From positions 3,286,001-3,350,000 of the forward strand of contig JAKCOZ010000040.1 in NCBI GenBank assembly GCA_022605955.1: DNA of 64,000 nucleotides, in the 5' to 3' direction. The stretch's first letter is position 1. Every line of letters starts with the position of its first letter. The translations under genes were made by a program, and so were the position numbers. Positions 11,801 to 22,200 of this stretch are shown here, one piece after another. The notes under the pieces were generated by a model. That model had not been told where the DNA came from, did no database searches, and was given only the letters and a program-made list of their open reading frames with translations. The stretch is from Rallus limicola (lineage: Eukaryota > Chordata > Aves > Gruiformes > Rallidae).

Positions 11801-14800
11801 TGTCTGAGGTGGGGCTGGTGGAGGGTGGGGAGATCCAGCTTCCAGGGAGCAGGGGCTTCGGCAAACCATCACAGCCCAGGGAGGTGCCAAGAGCGCTGGG
11901 GCCGTAGGAAATGCTGTCCGTCTGTCCAGCTGCGCACGGCCTGGGCATGGTGAAGCTGCAGGTTGGGGAGGTGGTGCAGCTCTGGGTGGCTGGCTGGGGG
12001 CTTGCAGGTCCGGGTGGGCTCAGGAAAACCACGTTGCCACCAGTGCTGAGGTTGCCTCGGAGTCCCCCTTTTTGGGGGGGGAAGCCATTGCCCTGGGGGG
12101 GTCTGGCGGGCAGTGTGCTGGAGGGGCTGGGGGAGCCCTGCAGCACCTCGGTGCATGTGGCTCTGCCTGGCGTCATCTCTATGTATTTGATATCTGCAGG
12201 GGGAAAGAGGAGGTTGTTACTGATTCTGTGGTCCAGCTGGACTTGTTAGCTAAGCTCTGCAGGGACCCTGCATCTCCCTTCTCCTTGCTATACATTTCGG
12301 CTCATGTTGCATCCCCTGCAGTGCTGCTTGCACAGAGACCCCCAAGGCCTTTGCCAAGTGCCTATGAGGGCTGATTTCCTGAGGGGCACTAAGTCCTTGT
12401 GACCCACCCAGGCACATGCAGGTGCGCTCCCAAGCACGAGGGGTTACACGTGGCTGCGTCTAAGCACGGACCCTCCTCGCCAGCACTGCACAGCCGGTGC
12501 TTGCCAGGACCTGCATCCAGCAGTGGGTGTTTCCCCCAGGAGCTGCTCTGTGTGTACCTGACTCAAGGGAGAAGTATCTGGCTGCTGCCCCCAGGGATGA
12601 CATTGGGTGGGGAGCACGTGGCCCTGCACACCCCCTGAGCTGGCTGGGCAGGGGGGCACGGGATGTCACCCGGCCCCCAGGCAGAAGGCAAGAGGGGAGC
12701 TGTGAGGACAGGGGCAGTTACGCAGCACTAGAAACCATCTATGAGACCGGCCATGCCAGCAGTGAGCGCACAGCCAGGGGCAGGGGCTGGCTGCCTCCCT
12801 CTCCTTCTCCTATCCTGCACAAGTCCCTTAGAGAAAGGATTTCCCAGGTGGTTTCTGTGCCTGAGCTGTGCTCTGGGTTTGTCTGGTCCTCCATCCACGC
12901 CTGGGCTGGTGGAACACCTCCTGGTCCCTTTGCTTGCTGTGTAAATAGCCCACAGAGCATTGCTTGCCCCAAACCTCAGCGAAGCCTCATGGCCAAGGGG
13001 TGCCAGACTCCGGGTACCCGATGCACAGCTGTCACAGTGGTCCTTGAGTAGGGCCACAGGTTCTGGCTGAGCAACAAGGTGCCTTTTAGCAGGAGACACC
13101 CAGGCTCAATGTGAGTGCTGGCAGTGATGGAGAACACATCGCCCACCCAGGGAAGCGGTTACCCCCACCCTGCCCCGGGAGCGTGAGCCTCCTTCCAGTC
13201 TGAACGTGCCCAGGTTTGTTTTCAGCTCCCAGTTCTCACCCTGCCATAGGGTTCAGGCAGGTTTCCCCTTCTTGGAGAGAGGACAAGCTTTGTGCTGCAG
13301 CAACAAACAACGGGTCTGGACAGCCCTGAGCCCAGAGAGCCCTGAGCCTGGAGAGCCCTGAGCCTGGACAGCCCTGAGCTCCCCAGCATTCGATACTGCT
13401 GCCCTGGGCCTGGTCGGGCAGAGTGCCTGACTGCAGCTGCCAAGCACTGCAGACCCTGTTTACTGCAAGAACAACCAGACCTCTGGGGCATAGAGCCTGA
13501 TGAGCAGGAAAAGCACGAGTCTGTACAAAAGTTACTCTCTGAGCCCCTTCACTGCGTCGTGCCCGGGATCGGATCGGCCGGCCGAGAGCCGCCGAGGTGG
13601 CGCCGGCAGAGCCAGAAGGGCTGGTCCCCAGCGGGGATGCAGCTGGACCAGGCGCGGGATGGAGCCAGAGCCGCGGCTGACCCCTCCACACCCTCACGGC
13701 CACTGGCAGCCACAGCCCGGCTGTGGAGCCGCACGGTTCTGCCGTCAGCGTGCGAACCCTCACGGGGAGATCCCAGCCTTTGGTCAGCGTCTCCCTTGAA
13801 AGGGGAAAAGGAATGGGGAGCTGAACCCTCATTTAAAGAAAGGGCTGAGAAGCATCTGTGCCCCCTCGTCGCCTCCTCGCCTGCCTTTCCTCCAGCTTAT
13901 CAGGTGTGGTTAAACCTCAAATATTTGCTCAGGACCTTGGCAAGTTTTCCAGCCCCGAGGAGTGGCAGAAGCGCTGCGCACACAGAGCCCGGCTGTCACG
14001 CAAGCCCAGGCGCTCCCTCCCTCCCCTCTCCTCCAGGAACAAGGACCAGAGGGCTCAGTGACCATCCCAATTGTGGCTCCTACTGCCTCGGCAGCAGTTG
14101 GGCTATAAGCCCCTTTCTCCTTTTCCACCTGACAAGGAGAAGCCCCTCTCATGGGCTTTGGGCACCAGCATCCTCCTGCCAACCCCCCCAGGGACTGGCC
14201 CCATTTGTGGGGAGCCTGGCCCTTCGGAGAGGTGTGGAAGTGACTCAGAAGGCACAGCAGGGCCCCAGGGAGCCCAACCCATCCAAGGGGAGCAAGGAGG
14301 GGCAGGAACAGGGTGAGAGCGTTTCCTGGGGGCCAGCTGGCACATGGGGGGAGCAGCAGCACACACAGGTCACATGGCTGCAGCGGGAGGTGGGTGAACA
14401 GGGTATCAACAGAGAGGGGCTGTTAACAGGAGACAAAGGCTGAAGTGAGGCTTTTCCCACTGAATTCAGGGCTGGGTTTTCTGATGTTTGGTTCCACACC
14501 TGGGGTCAGATTCCAGACATCTCAAGCTTGCTACCTGCTGAGATGATGGGGCACCAGTGCTGCGGCGATGCCTGAAGGAGAAGCACTGAAATGCCTCCAG
14601 GTGCCTTTCGGAGGAGCCAAGAGCTGAACTTGCCCTTTGTCAGGGGACTTTACCTGCACAGCCACCCCTCACCCCAGCGGGAAGCGGGGGTCCCTCTGTC
14701 CCCATCACTCTGGTCCCTGCGCTCCCTGACTGCAGCTCAGCTGCTTCCCCCAGAGCACAGAGTCCCTGATGCCTGTCAGGGCCACAGTTCCAAGCCCTTC

Positions 14801-16268
14801 TCCTGTTCCAGCCCCAATTCCTCAGGGCTCAGAGAGAGCAGAATCCTTTTCACACCTTTATCGTCCTCCCATTTGACCTTAATCTGCAAAGAGGCCTTGG
14901 GATGGACTATCAGTGTGCCACACGCTATCTGCCGGTGTCACCCTGTGCACGGCATGCTGAGCAGCTGGCATGCTGCAGAGCCAAGGGGAGAGGGCATGTG
15001 GGTCAGGATCACAGGGATGCCCATGAAGGGTTCACATAAGGCACCCAGGCCTGAGAGTGAGAGAGGGGCCGGTATGTGCCGCTGATGTTCTGCCTGGGGT
15101 GTGCCAGGTATGCTGCTGGAGGAGCACATAAGCCCTGGAAGAAGAATTTCCCTGGCAGGATGAGTGGGAACATTTAAATGGGACAGTTGTGTAACGATTG
15201 GTATCTCAGCCCAGGGCTCTGGAAAGCTGCTTCCAACCCTGGTGCTGCCACAGGTCAAGTACAACCCTGGGAAAGGCTCTGCTGCACCTGGGAAGAGCCG
15301 GGGCTCTGTGGTGGGGTGGGCACACTTTGGGCATCACTTCAGGATTAGTGCCCATCCCCAGTAACAGCTGGGGCTGGCAATGACTTGGGCCAGGCATGTG
15401 CTGAGCATGGCAGGTCCTGTTTCCAGGGAGAGACCCTCTCCCCAACACAGGGAAACGAACCTCAGGGTGAGCGAGGGCTCTGACTGACCCCAGCCAGCTC
15501 GGAGGTGGCAAAGTGGGATCTCAGCACAGGAGTTTGGCAGAGCCCAGTGTGTGCTCTGCTCTCACAATTCCACACCCATCCCACTGGAGAGGGCAGGTGT
15601 CAGTGCTGGTGCCTGTTCCCAGCTGGAACAGGCTTCATGGGAGCACAGGACCTGGTGCCCAACCTCTCTGCCCTGGGCTCGCACCTTGCCTCTTGTAGGT
15701 GCCTGTCACGAGCCCTGTGCTGTTCTGGCTGTGACGCAGGGCCAGCGCCTCTCTCCTCACCTATTGTCTCCGGGTCGTGTTTTTGGGTGGCAGTGGCATC
15801 ACGCTGAGCAGCAGGTTGGACCGAATCCTTCACTGGCTTGTACGTGAGCGGCTGAAAGGTGGGATCGATTTCCATGATCAGCTTGTTGAGACTCTCTATT
15901 GATACGTCCAAGGTGGGAGACACCACCTGAGCTTCAGGATCTGTGCTGGTGTCCTCCTCTTCTTTTGAGTGATACGGGGCAGTGGGTCTCTCCAAAGGGG
16001 CATCATGCTGCCCCTTCCCCTGCATGTGAGCTGCCACGTGCTCAAACATGGGGTGGGCTCCATACAGCCCCCCGCCAGGAAGCAGGTGTGTATTGGCACG
16101 CACCATCATGGGTGGGTCAGCCCAGCGCTCCGAGGAGTAGTAGGCGTACTTGATGGGCAGCGCGGAGCAGCCTGCGTACCCCGCCGGGTGCAATTTGCTT
16201 TCCCCCTGTGAGGAAACACACACGGTCTGTCCAACACGCAACACGTGGTTCTGTATGACCTGGGACAT
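5770..16268 (-). CDS. TNS4: TNS4 (tensin-4 / cten), complete coding region, 12 exons
   Basis: Tensin-4 is a focal-adhesion adaptor that binds integrin beta tails and phosphotyrosine proteins. It lacks the N-terminal actin-binding part of tensins 1-3. Coding exons, 5' to 3': 16268-15761, 12193-11782, 11594-11170, 10391-10305, 9733-9614, 9430-9338, 9001-8924, 8594-8523, 7395-7227, 6745-6677, 6474-6448, 5899-5770. All junctions are GT-AG and phases are continuous, giving 2190 nt or 729 residues plus stop (human about 715). The start MSQV and the motif [17 protein letters not shown] match the human N-terminus. The middle is Ser/Pro-rich and poorly conserved except for SSCPPSI and [10 protein letters not shown]. 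The SH2 domain covers about residues 465-575, with FVVRDS and the pTyr-binding Arg at about 493. The PTB domain covers about 600-725. The match to human TNS4 is strong along both domains. The 5' UTR exon(s) lie upstream and were not located. Confidence 0.96.
6448..6474 (-). CDS. TNS4: TNS4 coding exon 11 (27-nt microexon)
   Basis: Residues 678-686, WQKYCKSS. It is recognised only because phase and sequence join neighbouring exons exactly as in human (WQKYCKPS). It is far too short to be found as an open frame. Confidence 0.94.
6677..6745 (-). CDS. TNS4: TNS4 coding exon 10, PTB
   Basis: Residues 655-677. It contains [20 protein letters not shown], the conserved PTB strand region. Donor GTGAGT. 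Confidence 0.97.
7227..7395 (-). CDS. TNS4: TNS4 coding exon 9, PTB start
   Basis: Residues 599-654. It contains [24 protein letters not shown] and [13 protein letters not shown], all matching the human PTB domain. Acceptor CTCACAG, donor GTAAGA. Confidence 0.97.
8523..8594 (-). CDS. TNS4: TNS4 coding exon 8, SH2-PTB linker
   Basis: Residues 575-598, an acidic then Leu/Lys linker ([19 protein letters not shown]). The human linker here has a caspase-3 cleavage site. Whether EDSPD serves that role in the bird protein is unknown. Confidence 0.88.
8924..9001 (-). CDS. TNS4: TNS4 coding exon 7, SH2 end
   Basis: Residues 549-574. It contains [20 protein letters not shown], the last helix and strand of the SH2 domain. 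Donor GTAGGT. Confidence 0.96.
9338..9430 (-). CDS. TNS4: TNS4 coding exon 6, SH2
   Basis: Residues 518-548. It contains [19 protein letters not shown], almost the same as human. Donor GTAAGG. Confidence 0.97.
9614..9733 (-). CDS. TNS4: TNS4 coding exon 5, SH2 core
   Basis: Residues 478-517. It carries FVVRDS, with the conserved Arg that contacts phosphotyrosine, and [12 protein letters not shown]. Acceptor GACAG, donor GTACTG. Confidence 0.97.
10220..10291. repeat. 21-bp tandem repeat in TNS4 intron 4
   Basis: Three and a half copies of a 21-base unit beginning CTATCCC and ending GATGGGG, each differing at a few bases. It lies 14 bases past the donor of coding exon 4. Confidence 0.85.
10305..10391 (-). 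CDS. TNS4: TNS4 coding exon 4, SH2 start
   Basis: Residues 449-477. It contains [20 protein letters not shown], nearly identical to human, which opens the SH2 domain. Acceptor TTGCAG, donor GTATGT. Confidence 0.97.
11170..11594 (-). CDS. TNS4: TNS4 coding exon 3
   Basis: Residues 307-448, a Ser-rich linker. It holds the two conserved islands [10 protein letters not shown] and [10 protein letters not shown]. Acceptor CTGCAG, donor GTAAGT, phase 1 out. Confidence 0.93.
11712..11752. repeat. CAT/CAC trinucleotide tract in TNS4 intron
   Basis: Interrupted run of CAT and CAC triplets about 30 bases from the exon 2 donor, in intron 2. An ordinary simple repeat. Confidence 0.75.
11782..12193 (-). 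CDS. TNS4: TNS4 coding exon 2
   Basis: Residues 170-306, acceptor CTGCAG, donor GTAAAT. The split codon gives Asp, then IKYIEMT, equivalent to human DIKYIEVT. It ends with the DTSYILGR motif (human DVSYMFGS). The rest is low-complexity Ser/Pro/Gly sequence. Confidence 0.93.
12194..15760 (-). other. TNS4: TNS4 intron 1 of the coding region
   Basis: A 3.6 kb intron, the largest within the TNS4 coding region. It holds a short 16-bp GAGCCCTGAG-type tandem repeat at 13319-13380. No exon-like frame is supported. Confidence 0.85.
13319..13380. repeat. 16-bp imperfect tandem repeat
   Basis: About four copies of a unit close to AGAGCCCTGAGCCTGG, inside a TNS4 intron. Confidence 0.75.
15761..16268 (-). 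CDS. TNS4: TNS4 coding exon 1 (start codon)
   Basis: Residues 1-169. The start is chosen because MSQV matches the human start. An acceptor-like TCTAAG about 26 bases upstream of the ATG fits an upstream noncoding exon. The exon carries the conserved YYSSERW and [14 protein letters not shown] segments and ends with a phase-1 G before a GTGAGG donor. Confidence 0.93.
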
Positions 16269-16299
16269 GGTTTGGTTTTCTGGTTTGATGGCTTAGAGG

Positions 16300-19200
16300 C
16301 CAAGGGAATCCTCCTCCTCCTCCTCAGCTCTCCTTCTCCACCAGGACCTCAGGCCTCTTCTTCAATCCAGCGCCTCAGGCGGAAGAGGAATCTGAGGAAT
16401 GCAGAGAGAGGAGCGGTTACACATGCCCAGGGCAGGAGCCGACCTCAGCGGAAAAGTCTATAAACGGGGGATTTGGAGAGCGAAGCTGGAATTCAGCTCA
16501 AAGCAAACACCCCGTCCTGCGCCGCCTTCCCACCCCCCCAGCCCATGCCTGGTGCCGCAGCGCAGCCGGGTGAGGGCACGTAGACTCATCTGCCATGGCC
16601 CCTCAAGGATTTGGGGGGCTGAAAACCCACCTTCTGCTTTTCTTGGGTGAGAATAAAATGAGGCATCGCTCTAAAGACCTCTGCATGGGACCCTGGAGGG
16701 ACACGGGTGGGCAGCGAGCCCAGCGCCACGCAGGGCCAGAGCGATGTTCTGCGAGCGGGTGAACGGAGTCTGAGGGTTTATTTTGCTGGTGCAGAGCAGG
16801 CTGAGCCCAGCCGGATGCGCCGTGCGTGCGGCTGCTCTCACTCAAGGCGCTGCAAAGGGACCCGGTTGCCATTCAACTTTGAGTAGCCTCTGGCCCTGCC
16901 TTAGATGTTTTTTCACTAAAAACCCAAACTCACACAGGAGGTAGCTTCCCTTGGGGGGTGCTGGGTGCCAGGTTCCAGCACACTGCTTGGAGGTGGAGAA
17001 GTTGTCCATCAGCAAGCATCATCCCCCCCGCCACTGCTCTCCCTTGCACCCATCAACATGGCAGGAGCTGCTGTCCAGCAAATCTGCCGCCCACCACACC
17101 AAGGGAGCCTGTCCCCTTTGTTCCAGGATGGGGAAAACATCCCACTCTGTACCCACTGTGGTAGCCAAACCCAGCAGCTCATTGCTCAGGGACATCAGTG
17201 CCAAGCACATGCCTGCACCAGAATTGCGCTGGCTGTGGGGACTGTGCAGGTCCCCTCCAGTCCCCAGGGAGGGCAGCACCCGTGGGCACTGTGGCACGTC
17301 TGGAGCCAACGGCTGGCAGGCAGGAGTTAATTGGGGCTCCCTCCTCCACATCCTCGGTGAGGCTGGTGCGTAACCTGTACAAACACGGGCTGCGCTCATG
17401 AAAGGATCTGTCCCTTCCTGCCTCTCTCACTCGCTATCGCAGGCTGATTAACTGGGGAGTCACAGGATTAGGAGACATGTTGCTCTGGGGCGGCCGCTCT
17501 GTAACTGCCCGTGGGCAAGGGCAGGGACTCGGGGCTGGCGGGTGCATCATGTCTAGTGAGCAGTGACTAATTGCTGTCAAGAGCTGCTATGGAGGTGGCT
17601 CAAAACAGGCCAGTTTGCCCTCAAATTATATAACCCCGAGGAAACCTCTCCTCTTGCTGGGTGATACCCGGGCTGGAAGGACTCAGAGGACATGTGGAAC
17701 ACTGTGGCTCGCAGCGCACAGCTTGCAGCATGGCCGTGGATCATGCATCACCCTGGCTGATGCTCTCAGCAGAGCCAGAAGAGGTTTTTCAAGGGCTGCA
17801 GAAGTGAGTAACTACTTCAAACCCACGCAGCCTCCTCCCAGCCCGGAGCCCACTGTGTCAGCTGAGCCACTGATGGAAAAGTTACAGGGCTGGGAGGTGG
17901 CTCTGTAGGCACCAGGACGTGTCCTGCACCGAGGCTGGTGCCACAGAGCAGAAAGCAGGGAGCTGTGGTGCCTTTAGTCACAGGTCACACACACAGCATG
18001 TGTGTGGTATGACATATGTGTCACGTCCTTGTAGTCCCTGGACACATGGGTCCAGCCTCATGCCCAAGCCAGGCCTGCTGCACCAGCGATGGTGCAGCTT
18101 GCCATACGGGCACTGGGGTCGCAGGGAGCAGCCTGCCCGCCCTGGCTCTCCTGCCTCCGAGCACGCGTGTGCCATGATGCTGCAGCACGGTGTGAGGCTG
18201 GGAGGGAGCGTCTGTTAAAGACAAAGAGTCATTCCAGGTCAGAAACACGAGCTAGATGGAGTGAAAATTGGATTCTCCCCCGGGGAGAAGAGCTGCCTGG
18301 CTCCAGTCGGCGTCCGCAAGACAAGGCTGGTTTTAATTTAAGTAGGTACAGAAATAACGTGCAGCTTGCATGGGCCGGGACTGTTGGGGGGTTCCAGGAG
18401 CATGCACGCAACAGCTTCCCTCCTCTCATGTACTCCTGCCCCAAGTTTTTGATCTCTCTCATGCCTGACGCTGCCAGAATTAGCCTCCAAACCTCATTTC
18501 TCCTCCTTTCCTTCCCTGAATCGAAGTGAGAGGGCTCCCAGGCTCTTCAGAAGAATTTGGAGCCTGTTCTGCTCTGAGGAGAGAACGAGGAGAGGGCTGG
18601 GGCGAAGGAGCCTCAGGAAAGACAAATGCTGCCCGCAGACATTGGGATTTTCTGAGAGGACCAGAAATAGCAGTGCCCTCCCCGCCACCAAAAGGAGTTG
18701 TCTTAAGGTGTTGGGGGAGGCTGGGGGCTGCAGTCCCCAAACAGGGCTGGGTGCAGGGTCTGGAGGGCTGCTGGTGCCTCCCGGGCAGAGGTGAGAGGAG
18801 CAGCGTGCCCTTGAGCTGGGGCCAAGCCAGACACACCCCGACACATGCGATAAGCACTGCACGCCCTTCCCAAAGCCCAGGCACGGCCTGGCACAGCCTG
18901 GCGCCCACGGCCACGTTTGACCGATCCCTGTGGATCCTGCACTGAGCAAAGTCCCTGCGCAGCCCTGTCCTGGCCTTGGTAGGACAGAGCGTGGGGAGCA
19001 CAGCACAGACCCCAGCCCTGCCTTGGCTTTGGCAGCTCAGGCAGGGGAACAGCGATGCCGAAATCGCTGTGGCTCAGTTCTCTGGCAGCTGCACATGCAG
19101 AGCCCTGGCTGTGCCGCGCGGCTGTTCGGAGCCAAGACATCTGAGCCGGGACACAGACTCCTTCCCTCTCTGCACAGAGACCCCAGAGCAGCAGCACCAG

Positions 19201-22200
19201 CTGCCAAGCCCGGGTTGTTTTTCCTTGTAACTCGAGCCCCGGGAGCCTCCCGGCTGATGAGTCTCTGGCACATCCCCTGCCCAGGACCAGCACACGGGAT
19301 TGCTGGGACACCCAGGAGTCACAGAGCTCGTTACACCCGGTTTAATGATTCTGAGGTGACTTGAGATTATCAGGGTCTGCTGATCAGGTCGAGGAGAAAA
19401 GCTGCCCTAGTTACGCTGTGTTTTGCCTGCAAAGCAGGGTGCACCGCGGTATCCCAGCAATATTAATTAATTAACCTCCAGCCATGGGGCGGTCAGGTGC
19501 TGGGAGCAGGAGGCAGCCAGTGCCTGGGGAAGAGCAGCCCACCCTGTGTCTGGGAAAAAGCGGGGAGGCTCCTGGATAAAGCCACCTCCTTCCTCATTCA
19601 GACAAGTATAATTAGAAAGCTCAGCAGCAAAATGAAGCCTTCATGGAATCCAGGCAGGGCATGAGCTCTCCGTGTTGGACCAGCCCCAGGAGCCCTCCGA
19701 TGGGGCAGCAGAGTGTTGCCACAGGAGGATGCCGTGCCAGAGCAGTGAGGAGCACTCCATTGCAATCTGGCAGCGTGACCCAGCCCCCACAGTCGCCCCC
19801 CCTGAACACAGCCCTGTTCATTACTCATTGAGCAACGTTTTGGACTTCTGGAAGGGTCTCCAGGGTTTTGGATGAGAAGAGTTATTAGTAATGTCGAAAT
19901 TGCTCCTCCAAAACCTCCCCTTCCCACTGCCACACTCCCTTTTCCCCTCCCAGGATGGCTCTTTCCCCTTTGGACAGAGCTTCTACAGGTACAAGACCTG
20001 CAGAGCCCAGTGCCCAGGGAGGGTTTTCCTTCCAACCCTTTGCAGGGTGGGCAGCAGTCACGGGAAGCTCAGTGAGGGGGCTGCAAGCAGAGCATCTTTG
20101 GGTGTCTGTCCAAAACCAGACTAAATTAGCTCATCCTGGGAACGTTTGAGAGGTGTTACGGGAACGTGAGGCTTTCTAGACACATGAACAAGCTCCTGGG
20201 AGCACCAGGCTGGCTGTTTCCCTGGGAAGCTCATGGTCACATCTCACCTCCGAGCCCTGGCAGGACCACATGAGGCAATATCGTTATACACAGAGCTGTG
20301 ATATCAGGCAGCTTCCTGGCATCTCAGAGATGCCAAGGGATGGGATGGGACAGAATGAGACAGGAGCTGTTGCATGGGGGCTCCTCAGACTCTGAAGGAT
20401 GCTGTGTCCCTGCACACCCGTCAGAGTGTACAGCATGGCAGCCCAGGGCTTGAAACCCAGTGAAGCATCAGACCATGCTCCATCATCTCAGGGGTACAAA
20501 CAGCACAAGGTGGGGCTGGATCCCTCCCTCCCTCCCCTCCTCAGACCTCCCTGCACCAGCAGCGTATCTGCAGTGTCCAGCCTCACCATCCCAATGCTCT
20601 GTTCTCCTCCGACCAGGATGGCTCCTCAGGACCTTGGGTTTGGTCTCACAGCATCTCTTGCACCGCCCCCGCTGACTGTTGCAGATTACAGTGGTACCTC
20701 GTCACCGCAACGGGTGTGCAGCCAGCTACCTCCTCCCGCGCCCTGCACAATCTGCCGCCTCCAGTTAGTCATGCTTCTCGCTACCGCGTGGCACCTCTAT
20801 GGCCTCTGGGCACTTGAGCAGACTGCAGCACCCCTGGCAGAGCGGGGGCACAGGCTTGTGACCTCAGCCCAGCCCCACGGGCCGAACAGACCTCCAGCAC
20901 AGTCAGTGAAACAGCTCACACCCCTCGCACGGATGCGACACGGACATCACAGACAGGCTTCACACCCTGGGTGAACAGGGAAGGTCACGGCTAATGAAAT
21001 ACCCCCCCAATCGCCGAGAAAGGGCTAATGCCTTCCCCTGGGTGATAAGCACAGCCCCGGCCCCCAGAACATCCTGCAGCTTTCCCCACCCTGGGTCCCT
21101 GCACCCGTCGGGAGCAGATGTGCCTTGGCTCATCCCACCCCAGGTCTCTGCAGCAGGTCTGCCCCCGGGCACAGAGCAGCCACCAGCTGAGGGCGAAGCA
21201 GAAAGAGAAGCAATGAAGAGAGGAACCGACACAAACCAGCATCAGGACGGAGGATTAAGGGGAGGAAGGGAAAGGCAGAGGCGGCCCCTGATGTGGGACT
21301 CAGTGGGTACCTGAACTGCGGCTGCTCGTAACCTCTCCTGTTCACTGCTCCTGCCACAAATCCTCCGGCAGCACCTTGGGCTCATGAAACCAGAACAAGG
21401 GTGAGTCTGTGCAAGGACTTAGTCCTCTGGGAGCCTGGGATTTAACAGGAGCCCAGTCCCTCCCACCTGGGCTGAGCTTCGCTCGCCGCCCCCCGCCCCG
21501 CGCGCAGGGTGCAGCCTGCTCGGGCCAGGTGTGATGCAAGAGGGAAGACCCAGAGCAGGGATACAACCCCAAGCAGCTCCGAGCTGGCAGGAGACCAGCT
21601 GCCTCCGATGCACGCTGGCACAGGATGGGCAGAGGCAGGAGCTGCTCAGCTGCCCTGTTTGTGGGGACAACTTTTAGCTGGCGCAGAGCAAGGTAACTCT
21701 GCCCAGAGCAGCCACGGGTGGGATGTGACAGCAGCAGAGGGCCAGGTCCCTGCTGTGCCCTCACAGTCCCACCCGAGTCAGCACGAGCCCCCCTGCCATG
21801 GCACCAGCCCCCCCAGCTCCTGGGGGGAGGGCAGATGGGGACCATGCTCCAGCCTGGCTCTCCAGGCATCAGCTGTGAAAATAAGCAAGGGAGCACAAGC
21901 ATGTGAGTCCCCCTCTCCCCCTCCCCAACCCTGGAGCTGAAACATCCCCTCGAGATGTCCCTCCTCTCCGTTCCTCTCCCCAGGTTCCCGGTACAGAGGG
22001 CATCCATGGGCTCTTTGGGAGGAGCAGCTTAGGAGGTTGCAGGCTGGCCCTTTGTTACTGTCTCAGCGATAATACACTGCAATAATGAGTGAAATTGGTC
22101 TAATTCAGTGCAAAGGGGAAGAAGCGACCTCCCGTCGTGTCTGGCCAAAGGGCGCCGGTGGCTTCCAAAGCTGCTCTGGCCTGATCTACAAAACCAGACA

